This document shows, in pieces, positions 22,655 to 34,569 of a stretch of DNA of 64,000 bases; within the stretch, counting starts at the first letter, position 1, and each line of letters starts with the position of its first letter. Source of the DNA: Lepidodermella squamata (lineage: Eukaryota > Gastrotricha); contig JBLDXI010000033.1 of assembly GCA_047495785.1 (NCBI GenBank), positions 1,922,001 through 1,986,000 on the forward strand. Reading direction: 5' to 3'. Below the pieces are notes generated by a model. That model did no database searches, had not been told where the DNA came from, and saw only the letters and a list, made by a program, of their open reading frames with translations. The position numbers and the translations under genes were made by a program.

Positions 22655-25600
22655 TCAGTCGAAGTCCATAGCAGCGGTATTGACTCGACGTGTGGCCGTC
22701 AATTCGGCATCTTCGAGAGCTTTGCAAGCGATGTTTGCAGCCAACTCTGGCAGATCCAGCGCAGATCCAAGTTCTTTTCGAATCAAAGGAATGTGGCCCT
22801 CAAAAACCTTGATCATTCGATTGACGTAGCTTGTCAAAGGAACGACATGGTACTTGATATGTTTGCCTTTCATTTCACCCAAAACCGACGCTTCGTTCAT
22901 ACCACACGGGCAACCACCAGGGTGATCATCGCCTGCATCGCTGAACTGCCGACCATGAGGTGGGGCATCCAAGATGTGAATTAGTAGTCGAGTGCAACTA
23001 TCGCGCCAGTTAAGCTTATTGACAGCATTGAGCCCATCAAGAACCGCCTCAGGTCCATCTCCTCCGCCCATTGCTCCGATCTTATCGACAAAGGCCGAGG
23101 CTTGATCGCTAGTCGTCAATGGGATTGATTGCAGCAAATTAGCTCCATCGCAGTGGTCACGGTAGGCAACGACTGCGAAACGGAGAGAAGAGACATTGCT
23201 GCCGTATCTGGCGACTAGAGGGGCACTTTCAGCGATAATTCGTTTGATGGCGCTTTTACATTGAGCGATAAAGGAGGCCATCGAGCCGGTCGCGTCGAAG
23301 CAGAAACACACGTCCATACCATTGAAAACAGCCTTCGAAAAGTCGTGGCAATCGAACCCATGGTCTTTAGCGAGTTCCGATAGCGTGTGCCAAGCTGGCA
23401 GGGTGCAGAATTGCGGCTCTTTCACATCATGCTCTCCACTTGGACAATAGGCGTTACACAAGTTGATTGAGTCGTCATCCGTTGGCATGGCCCAATTTTT
23501 GATTTGCCAATATTTCTCGCAAAGGTATTTGTCATAGACCACGCTGGTGTCTGGGTAAAATCGTTCGTGTTCTTTGCAGTGAACAACGCCACTTTCGTAC
23601 AACTTTTCGCCACAGTCGTCGCCACCTCGGCATTCGAGCAGATGGTAATGGGCCCTGCCTTTGCGCTTGCATTGCTGGACACACGTTTCGGCCATCAACA
23701 CATCACCCGGTTCGTAGACGCGAAGCGCCTTCTTACCAGCGACGGTGTCTTCGACAGTGATGCGGCCTTCGCTGGTTTTAGCGACGCAGTAACAGAATTC
23801 CATGTTGCGATGCGTGATCGTCAGGTGAGGACTGCGATGGCCGAAGGGTTCACGGCAAAACGATCCGCATTGCATACAGCGCTGATCACATTTATGCTCT
23901 GAAACACAGAAAAAATGTCCCAAAATGGTGAAATGAGGGCGTATCTTACCTTCTGATTTGCAATTATGGCAGTCATCATGGACCCATTCACCAGGTGGCA
24001 AGACCTCCATGCACTTCTTGCGGTTGGAAACCGGTCGAATGTACTGGTACTCGAGTGGGTTTCGAGGGTGGGCCAGGTAGCGAGTCTCCTCGACGTAGTG
24101 AACCTCGCAAATGCCCTCGGCATTACACTTCTTAGGGCAATTATGCTCCTTGCCACATAAGTGAAGCTTAACCCTAGGAACAGGACTAGCTACTGCAGCA
24201 GATGAATCGATCTCGAAAAAGGGATCATCGATTTCGATGGTAGTTTCATCGTGGTCGTGCGCACCAGCACACGGGCCACTGCAGAAAATGCAGCGTTTCG
24301 GGCAGTGTTTTTCGTTACAGCAATGGTCATCATGAGCTTCGATCAGCGAGCTCGTGCAAGTGTTGGGGCAATAACGGCACGTGGCCGTGCACTGGTGGGT
24401 AGACGCGCACTTGTGACCGGCAGGGTTTTCGTGACCATTAGCGTACATGCATCGATTTTTGCAACTTTCGCACTTGAACGGGCAGTCATGCTGCTTCTTG
24501 TCGCAAATATGGCCACCTTCAACGTGCCCTGCTGGGTGTTTACACGGAATTTCGAATCTGTCATCGCAGCAAATGTTGCAAATTTCATCACATAGATGGT
24601 TTGTCGTACAAGCACATTCGAGCAGCTTCTCAATTTTATCCAGCTCGGTTCGCAATTTCACATGCTGTTCATTCGCATCGACCAATTCTTGAAGGCGGAT
24701 AATATCAAAACGAAGCAATTCTTCGCGGCGTTCAACTTCAGCAAACTTCGGAGTAAGTTCGTCGAGATTCTGGGCATCAGATAGCAATTCGACTTCCGAC
24801 TCAAGTTCGCGAGCTTGAGAGGATAGTGTTGATTTCTCGGCTTCTACGGCTTTCAGTTCTTCTTTCAACGACTTCCATTGAACTTCCATCTGCAAGCATT
24901 TGATAATTGCATCAGCTTTTGGCTTCCAAATGATCAAAGCAGCGTCGAAAATATCACGCACGGGCTTCATCGCTTCAATCACGCCAGTATCTCGTTTCAG
25001 ATCATCAAGTTTCCGAGATATGTTCGACACTTTGCCTTTCATCACATTCAACTGATAAATTCCAAAACGAGGAGCAGAAAGTTGCTTCTCAACAGATCGA
25101 AGCTTCGCCGTTTCTTCAGTAACCGAAACCGATAGATCAGATGACTTTTTATTCATTTCGGCCAGTTGAGTCTTGATGCTCTCGTAGTAGGCTCGGTCGA
25201 ACTCCTCCACAAGATCGTGGTGACGTACCGTCAACTTTGACGATGACAACTGGCTCTCGAGCTTCTCCTTTTTATCAGCAAGAGATTTGATTTTCTCCTC
25301 GAGAGCACTGATTCTCAATTCAGTGACTTGCTCTTCATCAGAATCGATGCCATCAGCCTTGTATTTCTTCAATTTCTCGGTTTCTTTCTCAAAGCGTCGA
25401 GTCACAGTGTCGAGTTGCTTCTGCAATTCTTCCTCGGCTAGAACCAGCTGCGGACTTTTCGACGGGGGCGGTTCACAAGGCGCTTCCGATTCTTCAGAAA
25501 CAAGGCAGAAATCCATCAAATCATTTTGAATTCCGTCGATTTCAATGATTCCACTGCTGTCACCGCTACTTGGAATCGTTGGAGTGCCGCTACTGGGGAA

Positions 25601-28600
25601 TCTTTGAGTTCGAGTCGCCTCTAGTTTCGAGAGACGGGCTTCTTCAGCAGAAAGTCGTTCGATTTCCGCATTCAATTTACTGCCATCGTCTCGAGCAGTA
25701 GCAATCGACATTTCCAGCGATAGCTTCTGATTTTTCAAATTTTCAACTGTTGCTACTACGTCGTCCAAATCTTTTTGAGCAGCGTTCAACTTGACAGTGA
25801 CTTCTTGCATCTCATGGTCGTTGCCACCCAGGAGTTTGTCGCATTCCTCAAGGGCACGCCTGCAATTTTGATAGCCTTCGTAGAAACGCTGCCACTCAAT
25901 ATACTCCAGGTAGGGTTCGCAAAGCTCGCGATTCCCGCTATCAGCAATCGCGTCAAACCAGGCAGCGCAATCCAGGAGAAGTTGCTCCAGCTTAACGGGC
26001 GAGGAATCTGGGGACAGGAAAGACGTCAGCTCAGAGAATGACTTCCTCAGACTAGCAACAACGCTCGGTTCTATAATCAAGGGTTGCAGCTGGTTTGTGA
26101 TTTCAGAGAACAAATCTTGTTTTTGTTCAGCAACAGGCATTTCTGTCGACCCTTCGCTGGTCAGCTGTTCGATTTTCGCCGATTTTTCCCGCTCTTCAAT
26201 TTCTTTTTGCAAAAGAACATCACCAATGCCTTTGAGACGAGTCAGCAAATCTTCCTTGGTCTTAGCTCGAGCTATCTCTTTTTCTAGGCTGAGCAGAACT
26301 TCTTTCGCCTCTTCGTGCTGGATCTTAGCGGTCGATAGCTGATCTTCGGTATCGGCCAGCCTCAACTGTAGATCAGCCGGCAGTTTGGATTTCAGCTCTT
26401 TGAGACGCTGCTCCAACTTCGTTCGAGTCTCGAATGTACCCTCGTTGTGGCCCTTTCTTTCGATGCACTTCAGATGACAAGAACTGCACTTGTTGAGGCA
26501 CAGCGCGAATCTAGAACCAAGCCCTCGAATTTTTTCTTCAATTCCAGTCAGGAAATTTTTTCGCTCTTCCAGCGATAGGAGACGGTCCAAGGAGCTGGCT
26601 TCATTCACGGCGTATTGATTCAAGATTTCAATGCGTTGATTCACGTAGCCGACAAGCAATTCGTTGAAACAACTCCACGTTTCGTTGTAAAGAGCCTTGG
26701 AAACAATCGGTTCTCCGCTGCCAAAAAATCGAATTTTCAGCTCTTTGAAAATGGTTTCAAAGGCGATTTCTTCGGAGTGATCATTGGGGTATTGGAAGCA
26801 GATATCTAGTTGGCCAACGCAGATTTCTTCAACGCTGCCTGGTTTGGTGACACGCGTAGCAGCTTCGGTGCCAGTTTTGCTCATGTTACCCCAGGCTGAC
26901 AAAATTCGACCTTCAGCCTGAAGCATTTTGATCCGCTTGACGTGTTCATCGCCAGCTTGCTCGTCGTCTCGGTTGACTTGAAGCAGGACGATCTTCAGCG
27001 ACTGCAGCAAGGTCATAGCATCCGGCCAACGCCTTTCCGGAACTCTGAATTTAAGGCTGTAATCTTCGAAGAAAGACTGGCGAAGGTTGTCAACTTCGTT
27101 CAAGAACACGTCGCGATTCGTGTAGCTATTCAAGCACTGGCGAATAATAGCTCGACTGAACAGCCGTGTCAAAAACTGATGATCACCGCGTTGGTTGAGC
27201 TGGACAATGTTTCGTTCGAACTCTTCAGCGCTTCGCTCGTCGTCCTCGGAAGCCACGTCTCTAATGGCCATCAAAAGGAAGCCGCCAAAGTAGTTCCTCC
27301 CTTTCACTCGGTCGACAGTGCTGTTCAGATCAGCAAACAAACGATTCAAATGACGACTGAAGCTGAGATCTTGGTTCAAAATCGTGATATCGGAAACAGC
27401 AGAAAGGACCGTAAGCAACTTGACCTCTTCCAACTCGTTGCGACTGATGCTGAAAAGACCCTCGCAATCCAGGAGGACGAAATCGTGTTCAGAGTTGTCG
27501 TGATCGGAAATCAGTCGAGCGTAGCTGATCCAAATACCGTCAGTGCAACGAGTAGCTGCCACGCTGAACCTGGTTCCAAACAACCGGTTAAGCAGGTAGC
27601 TTTTTCCCGAAGATTGGCGGCCGATGATGCTGATGATTTTGATCGGACGGCCGTTGGCGAAGGTGGAAAGAACGCTCTCGAGATGGCCAAACGTGAGCCG
27701 ATCCGCAAGATTGGCGATATCCGAAATTACTTCAGCGTTATTGAACTGGTGGCGTTTACCGTCGATCAGCGGGATGACGTTGTTCTCTTCAATGGTACCT
27801 GTAAATTATTAAGATTATAGTTTCCAGATACCTCTCTCAAGGCCGCTAAGTTTCAATTTAGTGATAGTCACAAAAATGCAAGTTCAACCCGTATAGACCT
27901 GACCTTGGATCGAGTAGGGAAAATTATTCTCTCAATGGATGTAACTTTTTCGCCGAATCTAAGTAATTAAAACTGCTACACCCGATGATGTGTGTTTAGG
28001 ACAATATGGGTTGAATACATGAATACAACCAAAATTTACAGCTGAAGCTAATTTACCAAATTAAAACGGTTACCAAAGTACAGCAATTAATTTCAGGAAT
28101 GAGCAATGTGAAAACGTACAGATATGAAGAGGAACGCGCGACAGCAAAATTGACCGCAAGTGTTTGCTGTTGGATTCACAGCTGGCCCATTTTATCGTCA
28201 AGCTCTCCAGCAGCTCAGCAGAAACTCTGCCAGTTAATTTCGTAGAGAAAGTTCGAAGGTAAGACTGGAAGTTCTTGTCGAAAGTTTCGAGTCCGGAAAC
28301 TCCAACAGGTACGACTAGCTTGTAATCAACGATTTCCGGTGAGCCAATGAAACGAGCTTGAGGGCCGTACTTCGTAAAGCTGGCATAGACAATATCGATG
28401 ATAGGGTTCCCACGAAAAGCCTTCTTCGCATCCGCCGAATCATCATCCACATTCTGAAAAGATACGTCAGAACACAAGCCAGGGAAAATGAAACTGGTCG
28501 CAGTGGTTTGCTTCGACTCATTCGAGTTCAAAACGGAAATGTAAATGTTAGCGCTATCGGAGAACAGTTTCATCGCCTGTGAGCGATTGGCCTCGATCGA

Positions 28601-30922
28601 TCTCAGCTTCGAGCAGTTATCATCGTAAAAATCGACGAACGAATCGCTTCTCAAAATGAAAAACGAGTTGTTTTTCGAAACATGAACGCTTTTGTAGAGT
28701 TCCCCATTTTTAGCCATCAGCTTTTTCTTCTCGATTTTCTTACCAGTGTTCAACTTTGGACAGATTTCAGTGAATTCTTTCCTCGCAATATCAACGTGAT
28801 AGAGGTTGCCATACTCGGCCAACATCAGAGCATGTTGACGACTGGGTAGCAGCGCTGCTGAAATGATTCGCCCGCGAACTTGGCCGGGAATGCCTGCAGA
28901 TTGCTTCTCAGCTGGTTTGAAGCCATCATGCTGGGACATTTCGAAGATAGTAATCGCGTCATCGTTAGAAATCACGGCCATCGCAACAGAATCTGTCGAT
29001 TTGTCGCCGCAGTCGAAAGCGAAGGTCAACTTGTCAGTGGACCATGCTTTAACAGCTCGGATTTCTTCTTGCGAAACCGTTGCCATTATAGTTAGGCCGG
29101 GTAACTTCGTGCAGCGAAGAAAAACGATGAACAGTTTACCGCTCCACAGAGCCACGCAATTTAAGATCTTGATGCTTTCGATGTAGCCATCAGGGACCAC
29201 GCCATTGCTCTCACCTCTGTGACAAGAATCTCGCTTGATCGACTTTTGGTAGCTGGTAGGCAGCAATTTGAAAAACGTCTGAAAACAGAAAAATTGGTCG
29301 TTGTAGCTAAATAGAACGCTCGTTTATGAATTTTATGAATTTGATTAATTTCAATTCTCATTTCTATTTACTAGATTTCTCTTTGCAATGCTGAGGGAAA
29401 ATGGCCAAATCGAGTAAAAAATATATTCAAGTTAATGAATTGATGGTAGTAGTTGCTGATAAAAGCCGAATAAGTTTTTTACCTCCGCATTCAATTCAGA
29501 GCTCCAGCTCAAGGACGAGTACGTCACAGCTTCAAATTGACCATCGTTGCTCTGCACGACCTTCATAGCACATGGAGTTAATCGCACCGACGCGGACGGT
29601 CTCTTCGTTTCCCTCTCATTCGAAATTGCCGTTTTGCAGTCTGCCAACATCTTTTTCGCCGCTTCGCCAACCTGAAGGCCGGCAGCGTTAAGAGTTTGGT
29701 GAAAGCGATGTTCGTTCAGTTCGATGTAGACACTTTGTACGACTTCGTGATGGGGCATGTCCCAGGTGTTGCTGTTCACCAGCATAGATGCGGCTTTTTC
29801 GGCGAATTCTCGCAAAATGGCTTTAGAATTCCACTTCACGGTGTAGTTTTCAACGTCATAGGACTCCAAAACTGAATGCACGACATGATTACACAGAAAT
29901 TCTGTCAGCGACTGAATATGGACGCCGTCAATATAGCTTTCCCCGGAGAAGAAATTGATTGCTCTGCTTAAAACACTTTTCTTCTGACGAGCTGCAAATG
30001 AGTCTCGTGATTTCGACAAAACGAAACGAACATCGCTGGAGAATCGATCACAGATACCGCGAATTTTATCGATAAAACGCCGATGCTCGTATTGAATTGC
30101 TTGGCAGCTGTCGCTGGATAGAGACTCAGCAGCAGCTTTCAGGTCACCGCAGATATAGGAAAAATTCAAATTTCTGAACAGCACCGGAATAATTTTGATC
30201 ACAATTTCCTTGGCATCGAAACTTGACGCATTCTTCTTCTCGGACTGGAGCGCGGCGTGCAAGAAATATCGAGAGCAATTTTCGTTGAAAATCAAGCGAT
30301 TTGCAGCATCTTCACCCAATTCTCGAGTGAGCAGATCGAGCGTGGTTCTCAGGGGCAATTCAGCGATTTCCTGGACACTTTTGCAATCCTCCAAACGGTA
30401 CATAGCACGATTGTGAGCGGTTGATGAGAAAGGATTTTTCGGGCCAGGAGAAAACGTATCGATTACTGCAATATCTGGGCAAAGCAGAATTGTCGGAGCC
30501 AAGTCCTCTAGGTATCGAAACAGGGTCACTAAAATGTGCTCTTTGTTGAATGAGTTTTGCTGCCGAAGAAAATCGGGGTCGGCGACTAACATCAACAGCA
30601 GCTTGCTTCCCTTTACCGCTGCGAAGAAACCGCCGTATTTACCATCAGTGATTTCAGGCAAATTCAGTTCTTCTTCCTCGATGTCTTCATCTTCCTCCAT
30701 GCTCTCCTTCTCTCCATCGTTTTCTTCGCTGAGAAGTTTTCGAGCGGTTTCTGTGACAGAATTTCGATCTCCAAACAGAGCAGCGACTTTCAAATTCGGT
30801 AGAGAGCCGATTTCGCGTTGAAGTTGGTTCAAGTCGTGCAAATTCACGGCGACCTGCTCGAAAGAACTTTCAGCACCCGTGACAACCTCGCCGATGAACG
30901 GCCGGTATAAATGTAGCCTCAT
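22655..30922 (-). CDS. Giant GB1/RHD3-type GTPase with propeller-like, coiled-coil, Cys/His zinc and vWA domains, copy 2
   Basis: Predicted exons are 30922-29483, 29278-28120, 27798-23950 and 23898-22655, giving 2563 aa. Order and splice phases match copy 1: unknown N-terminal module (with an acidic insert near residue 80), propeller-like module, GTPase (GRQSSGKS, DCEG, RD), long coiled coil, Cys/His-rich region and vWA domain. The vWA MIDAS here is the more usual DATGS. The intron that copy 1 has at 15096-15151 is absent. The last intron (23899-23949) is 51 nt, in frame and stop-free, so retention would add 17 residues. GTPase and zinc-region tracts are almost identical to copy 1, while the coiled coil and N-terminus are strongly diverged. 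It lies 1.2 kb upstream of copy 1 in the same orientation, a clear tandem duplication. Function unknown; see copy 1. Confidence 0.83.
23899..23949 (-). other. 51-nt in-frame intron (possible exitron) in giant gene copy 2
   Basis: GTAAGA...TTTCAG, length divisible by three, without a stop. Called an intron because the nearly identical 53-nt sequence of copy 1 must be removed to keep frame. If retained, it inserts 17 residues between two zinc-binding clusters. Confidence 0.7.
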
Positions 30923-32425
30923 GTTTCTCTTACACTAAAATCATTAATGTCAACTAAAAATGGAAAATACATACAGCTGATTTCCTTATGAAATAAACTT
31001 CGAAGTTGAATTCGAAACGGACGAACATCGGACGACTTGAAATTGCTACCACCTTAATGAGATAACCAAGTTTGGCTATTGAGCTCTCCACCTTGGGGTG
31101 TTCAGTAAATAATTCAATATATAAAACGTTAGAAAGCATACAAATTTCCGATATAAGAAGCTATTACGAGCCGCTGCACAGCTGATATTATGACTCATAC
31201 ACTGATTCTCATTGTTAAGGGTGATGGCTTTTTGCGGCACGCGCCATCGCGTATTTAAAGATGAGTCATCCTTTTTCGTCCGACATTCGCGCCTTAGATC
31301 GGCGTGATCGAAACCTAACTGCTAGGTAGCTAGGAACTTCGTATGCAAGGAATAGCTTAAGAGGCATCTAGCTAATAGTTATCTTTCGATCACAGCCACC
31401 TACGAATGGGATTTTGAGCAATTATAAACGATTCAAACGCTTCAGCTCTTTGTAACCAAGTCAGGTGTCTTTAGCCCTTGTGATCCAAATCATTGATCTT
31501 CACTGTTTCTGAATCTTGCAGGATACATATCTTCTGAGCCGTTGGTTGGAGAAGGCTCACTTACTAATCCTTGATTGAATCTTCTACACTTCAGTTTCTA
31601 TTTGGCGGGAAATTCTCGGGAGCTTCTTAATAAATTTTCCCAGCTTGAAATCTCAGCAGCAAATGATTTGGTTAGTCAACTAAACATGAAAAAATCAGAA
31701 TAAAAAACGTCAAAATTGCGACAGCCTATTCAAACAGCTTTATTGTGACAAAACAAATTAGCCTGTTCGCAAAAACGATGAAACGAGAGAAGGTCGTACC
31801 ACGCTTTCTTTGCCTATGGTACAATATAATACGCGGAAAGAAGTTATCTCTTCGGATACAATAAGAATAATATAATAATATAATGTAGTAGTAATAACGT
31901 TATGACATCTGTAGTCGATTACAGTAGATGATTAGACGACACAGCAGACCGAGCCCAAAAAGAGTGAGACAGCGAAAAAATCGAACAGAAAGCGCAAAAG
32001 TTTCAATTTCACAAGTTTTTTATCAGTTAAAACCGAACGGCAAGGACTTGCGTTACGTATCGTTAAGCACATGGTTTTTCCTACCAGTCGCAGATAGAAG
32101 TCACAATTGCATGTTTTCAACAACAAGCAGTTTTGCCTATATAATAGAACACAACTTAAAACCCGCAATCTACTTGCGACTGGCGATTTGACACTTTTCG
32201 AATGATTGCAGAGATAGAACACACGAAGAAGAAAAGATAAATTGAAACCGAGTAACTTTTTAAGGCCAGAAACTTCGACTTGAAAGCCTCGTAAAGACAA
32301 TGATAATATATCTTTATTACACTATCCTAGGCCTTCAAGATCCGATTATATTTTTTCTATAAATTCGTAAACACAGGTTTTCTTCATTTAGATCGAACAT
32401 TTGTTGAGAAGCAATTGCTCGATGA
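30923..32425. other. Promoter region of giant gene copy 2 and 3' flank of glucosidase II beta
   Basis: No coding exon is supported. The first ~350 nt upstream of copy 2 contain two AP-1-type sites and a TATA-like element. The rest (31300-32425) is AT-rich with nothing recognisable apart from the 3'-UTR of the minus-strand glucosidase II beta gene. Confidence 0.55.
31191..31268 (-). promoter_or_regulatory. Paired AP-1/TRE sites with a TATA-like box, upstream of giant gene copy 2
   Basis: TGACTCA at 31191-31197 and its complement TGAGTCA at 31262-31268 are perfect AP-1/TRE palindromes 71 bp apart. Read on minus, the upstream one is followed almost at once by TTTAAATA (31259-31252). A start site would be expected near 31220-31230, ~300 nt above the ATG at 30922. 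Function is inferred from motif and position only. Confidence 0.4.
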
Positions 32426-34166
32426 TCACAGTTCGCCATGGTCGATAGTATCGGTCCAGAATGAATGATGTTCGATTGGCGGAGGCGGCACACTGCAAGC
32501 CGCCGGAGTCATGAAGTCCATTGCGTATTCGCAGCGATTAGGCTCAGAAACCGAGGTGATTTTGTTCTCGCCACCGCAGAGAATCTTCACGGTGATCGAT
32601 CGAGCCGGTCCATTCCAGCACGACTCGCCATGAGTATATGCTTGATAGGCGTGCTTATTGTCACCTTCCGCCCGCCACGCTTCAAATCGACCAAGATTTG
32701 TCTCGTGGTGGCCATGCTTCTGTTTCTGAGCAGCGCGGTCGAATGGGCACATCTTGTAAGTATACTCACGGTCATCCATCTCGAAACATTGGCCGCGAAG
32801 TGCGTAATACTCGCCGCTAGCACCGAAATCCGTGGCAGTAACGGAAACAAGGTCTGTGTACTCCCGATCAAGATCATCGTAGGCTTTACGAGCCTCCTCG
32901 TAAGTATTACGTGCCTGGGTGGTGAAAACGTGAAATCTTTACTAATTTAAGGAGGATTAATAAAACATACTTGATCTGCAGCTTCCATGAGTTTCTTTGT
33001 TTCCTCTGGGTATTCAGGCATTTTGAACTCTTCATCCTTCTTCTCTTCGTGGTGACGAGTATGATGAGGAGGACGAGTGAATTCGTTCATTCGCTCGTCG
33101 ATTTTCCTCTCCTCGTCTTCATCTTCCTCCTCCTCGCCGATAACAGTCGGTTCTGGCGCGGCTTCAGTTGTTGTCGAGGGTTCTGAGCCCGCTTTACGAT
33201 AGATTTCCTTGATATGAGGCCAGACTTTTTCGATGAAATGAGCGTGGTCAGCAGCACCGTCGGCTGGATCTTCCAGGTTCTCCCGAGCCTCGTCATCTGA
33301 AACAACACCGTCCCCATCAACGTCGAATTCAAGATGGGTTTGAATCTCTTGGAAAGTGATACGTCCATCCTTGTTTGTATCTAGATCTTCGAAAGCCTCC
33401 TCAGTCAAACGCTTCTGTTTTTCCTCTTCGAGGACCTTCTTCGTTTCCTCCCATTCTTTCTGGTGCTTGTCCTTCGCTTCACTTTCCAATTTCTCGACTT
33501 CCTCCTTCGTTTTCTGTAACCGCTGCTTCTCAGCATCAGCAGCCGCTCGTTCAGTTTCGATTTGCTTTAACCGCTCGCGTTTTTCGCCGATTTCGGTTTG
33601 ATATTTGGTGATGTAATCTTTGTACACTTGATGGCCTTGCTCCATGGTAGCCCGCTTCGCTTCGGCGGCTTCACGAGCAATTTTTCCGAGAGATTCGCAA
33701 GAGTTAGGACAGGGCGATGTGCCACCGGGTGTCAATTGCTCGTCACTGCCATCGCAGCAATCGCAAACACCGTCGTCGACGAACATTGAAGAGATATATT
33801 TTGGCCGAAAACCGACGTTAGGGCAGTAAAATTTTCCGTTGGGACAAGCAGAAGTGCCTAAGAATAAATTACAGGTTAATACAAGGGTTCCCATAAGTTC
33901 AAAAATATTCTAACCTGGTTCGTCGGAACCATCGGGACAGTCGCAGTAATCGTCATTAACATGTTCGAATGAGTAACTTTTAGACTTGTCAAAACACTGA
34001 AAAGGTTGGTCAGGCCTATATAGCGACAGTTCTGAAGAAAAACGTTTTCATCATTTGAAGATGATAATAATGATGCCAACTCACTTTGTTGAGCGACTCC
34101 TCGGGGTTTCAGCGATGCATTCGCATACGCTACTACAGCGAGCAACGTCAGTAATTTGAACTTCAT
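32426..34166 (-). CDS. PRKCSH: Glucosidase II beta subunit (PRKCSH)
   Basis: Exons 34166-34085, 34031-33915, 33857-32971 and 32914-32426 encode 524 aa. This is the non-catalytic ER subunit that positions glucosidase II on N-glycans to trim glucose from glycoproteins. A signal peptide (MKFKLLTLLAVVAYANA) precedes 'KPRGV'. Two LDL-receptor-like repeats follow, with NDDYCDCPDGSDEPGT and DDGVCDCCDGSDE. Next come a charged coiled coil, an EF-hand pair (DTNKDGRITFQE and DVDGDGVVSDDE), an acidic stretch and the C-terminal MRH domain, with CPF, GCW-like SCWNGP and EPNRCEY motifs for mannose binding. It ends in HGEL instead of the usual HDEL. Exon 2 was placed from the 'PFQCFDKS' region, which restores the first cysteine. 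Introns are 53-57 nt. Possibly the last gene of a minus-strand cluster with RpS28. Confidence 0.95.
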
Positions 34167-34569
34167 CGCGATAAAAATAAAAACACTAACGGACGAAAAA
34201 TCAAAGCAAATTGTTAAGAACTGTTTTACTTTTATAGCGCGAGCAATTCCATTTTAGCACTAAATACGTATTTGTTCTGCATGTAATCGTACTAGCATCA
34301 TTTGATGTGGATCAAGTAAGGTAGATCGTTATGACGTTTGTAACGCAAATCTGAGCAAAAAACCGATGACAAAAGGTAATGAGAACGAGTTTTGTAATAG
34401 TTTTCAAAATTTTGTTCGAGCTCACAAATATCTCGAAAGAAAAAAGAAAATACATATTAATTAGTAGGAATGATATTATAACGATATGCACCGTGAGTTA
34501 CGCGACAGAAGAAATATTCCACATTTAATTTTAATAATAATGTCTATGATTGCAGTAGGTCAGTACAAG
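34167..34569. other. Gap between the Asn-rich gene and glucosidase II beta
   Basis: AT-rich, about 400 nt. It contains the 3'-UTR of the Asn-rich gene and, on minus, a possible acceptor (CGTTAG) ~23 nt before the PRKCSH ATG. Nothing else seen. Confidence 0.5.
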
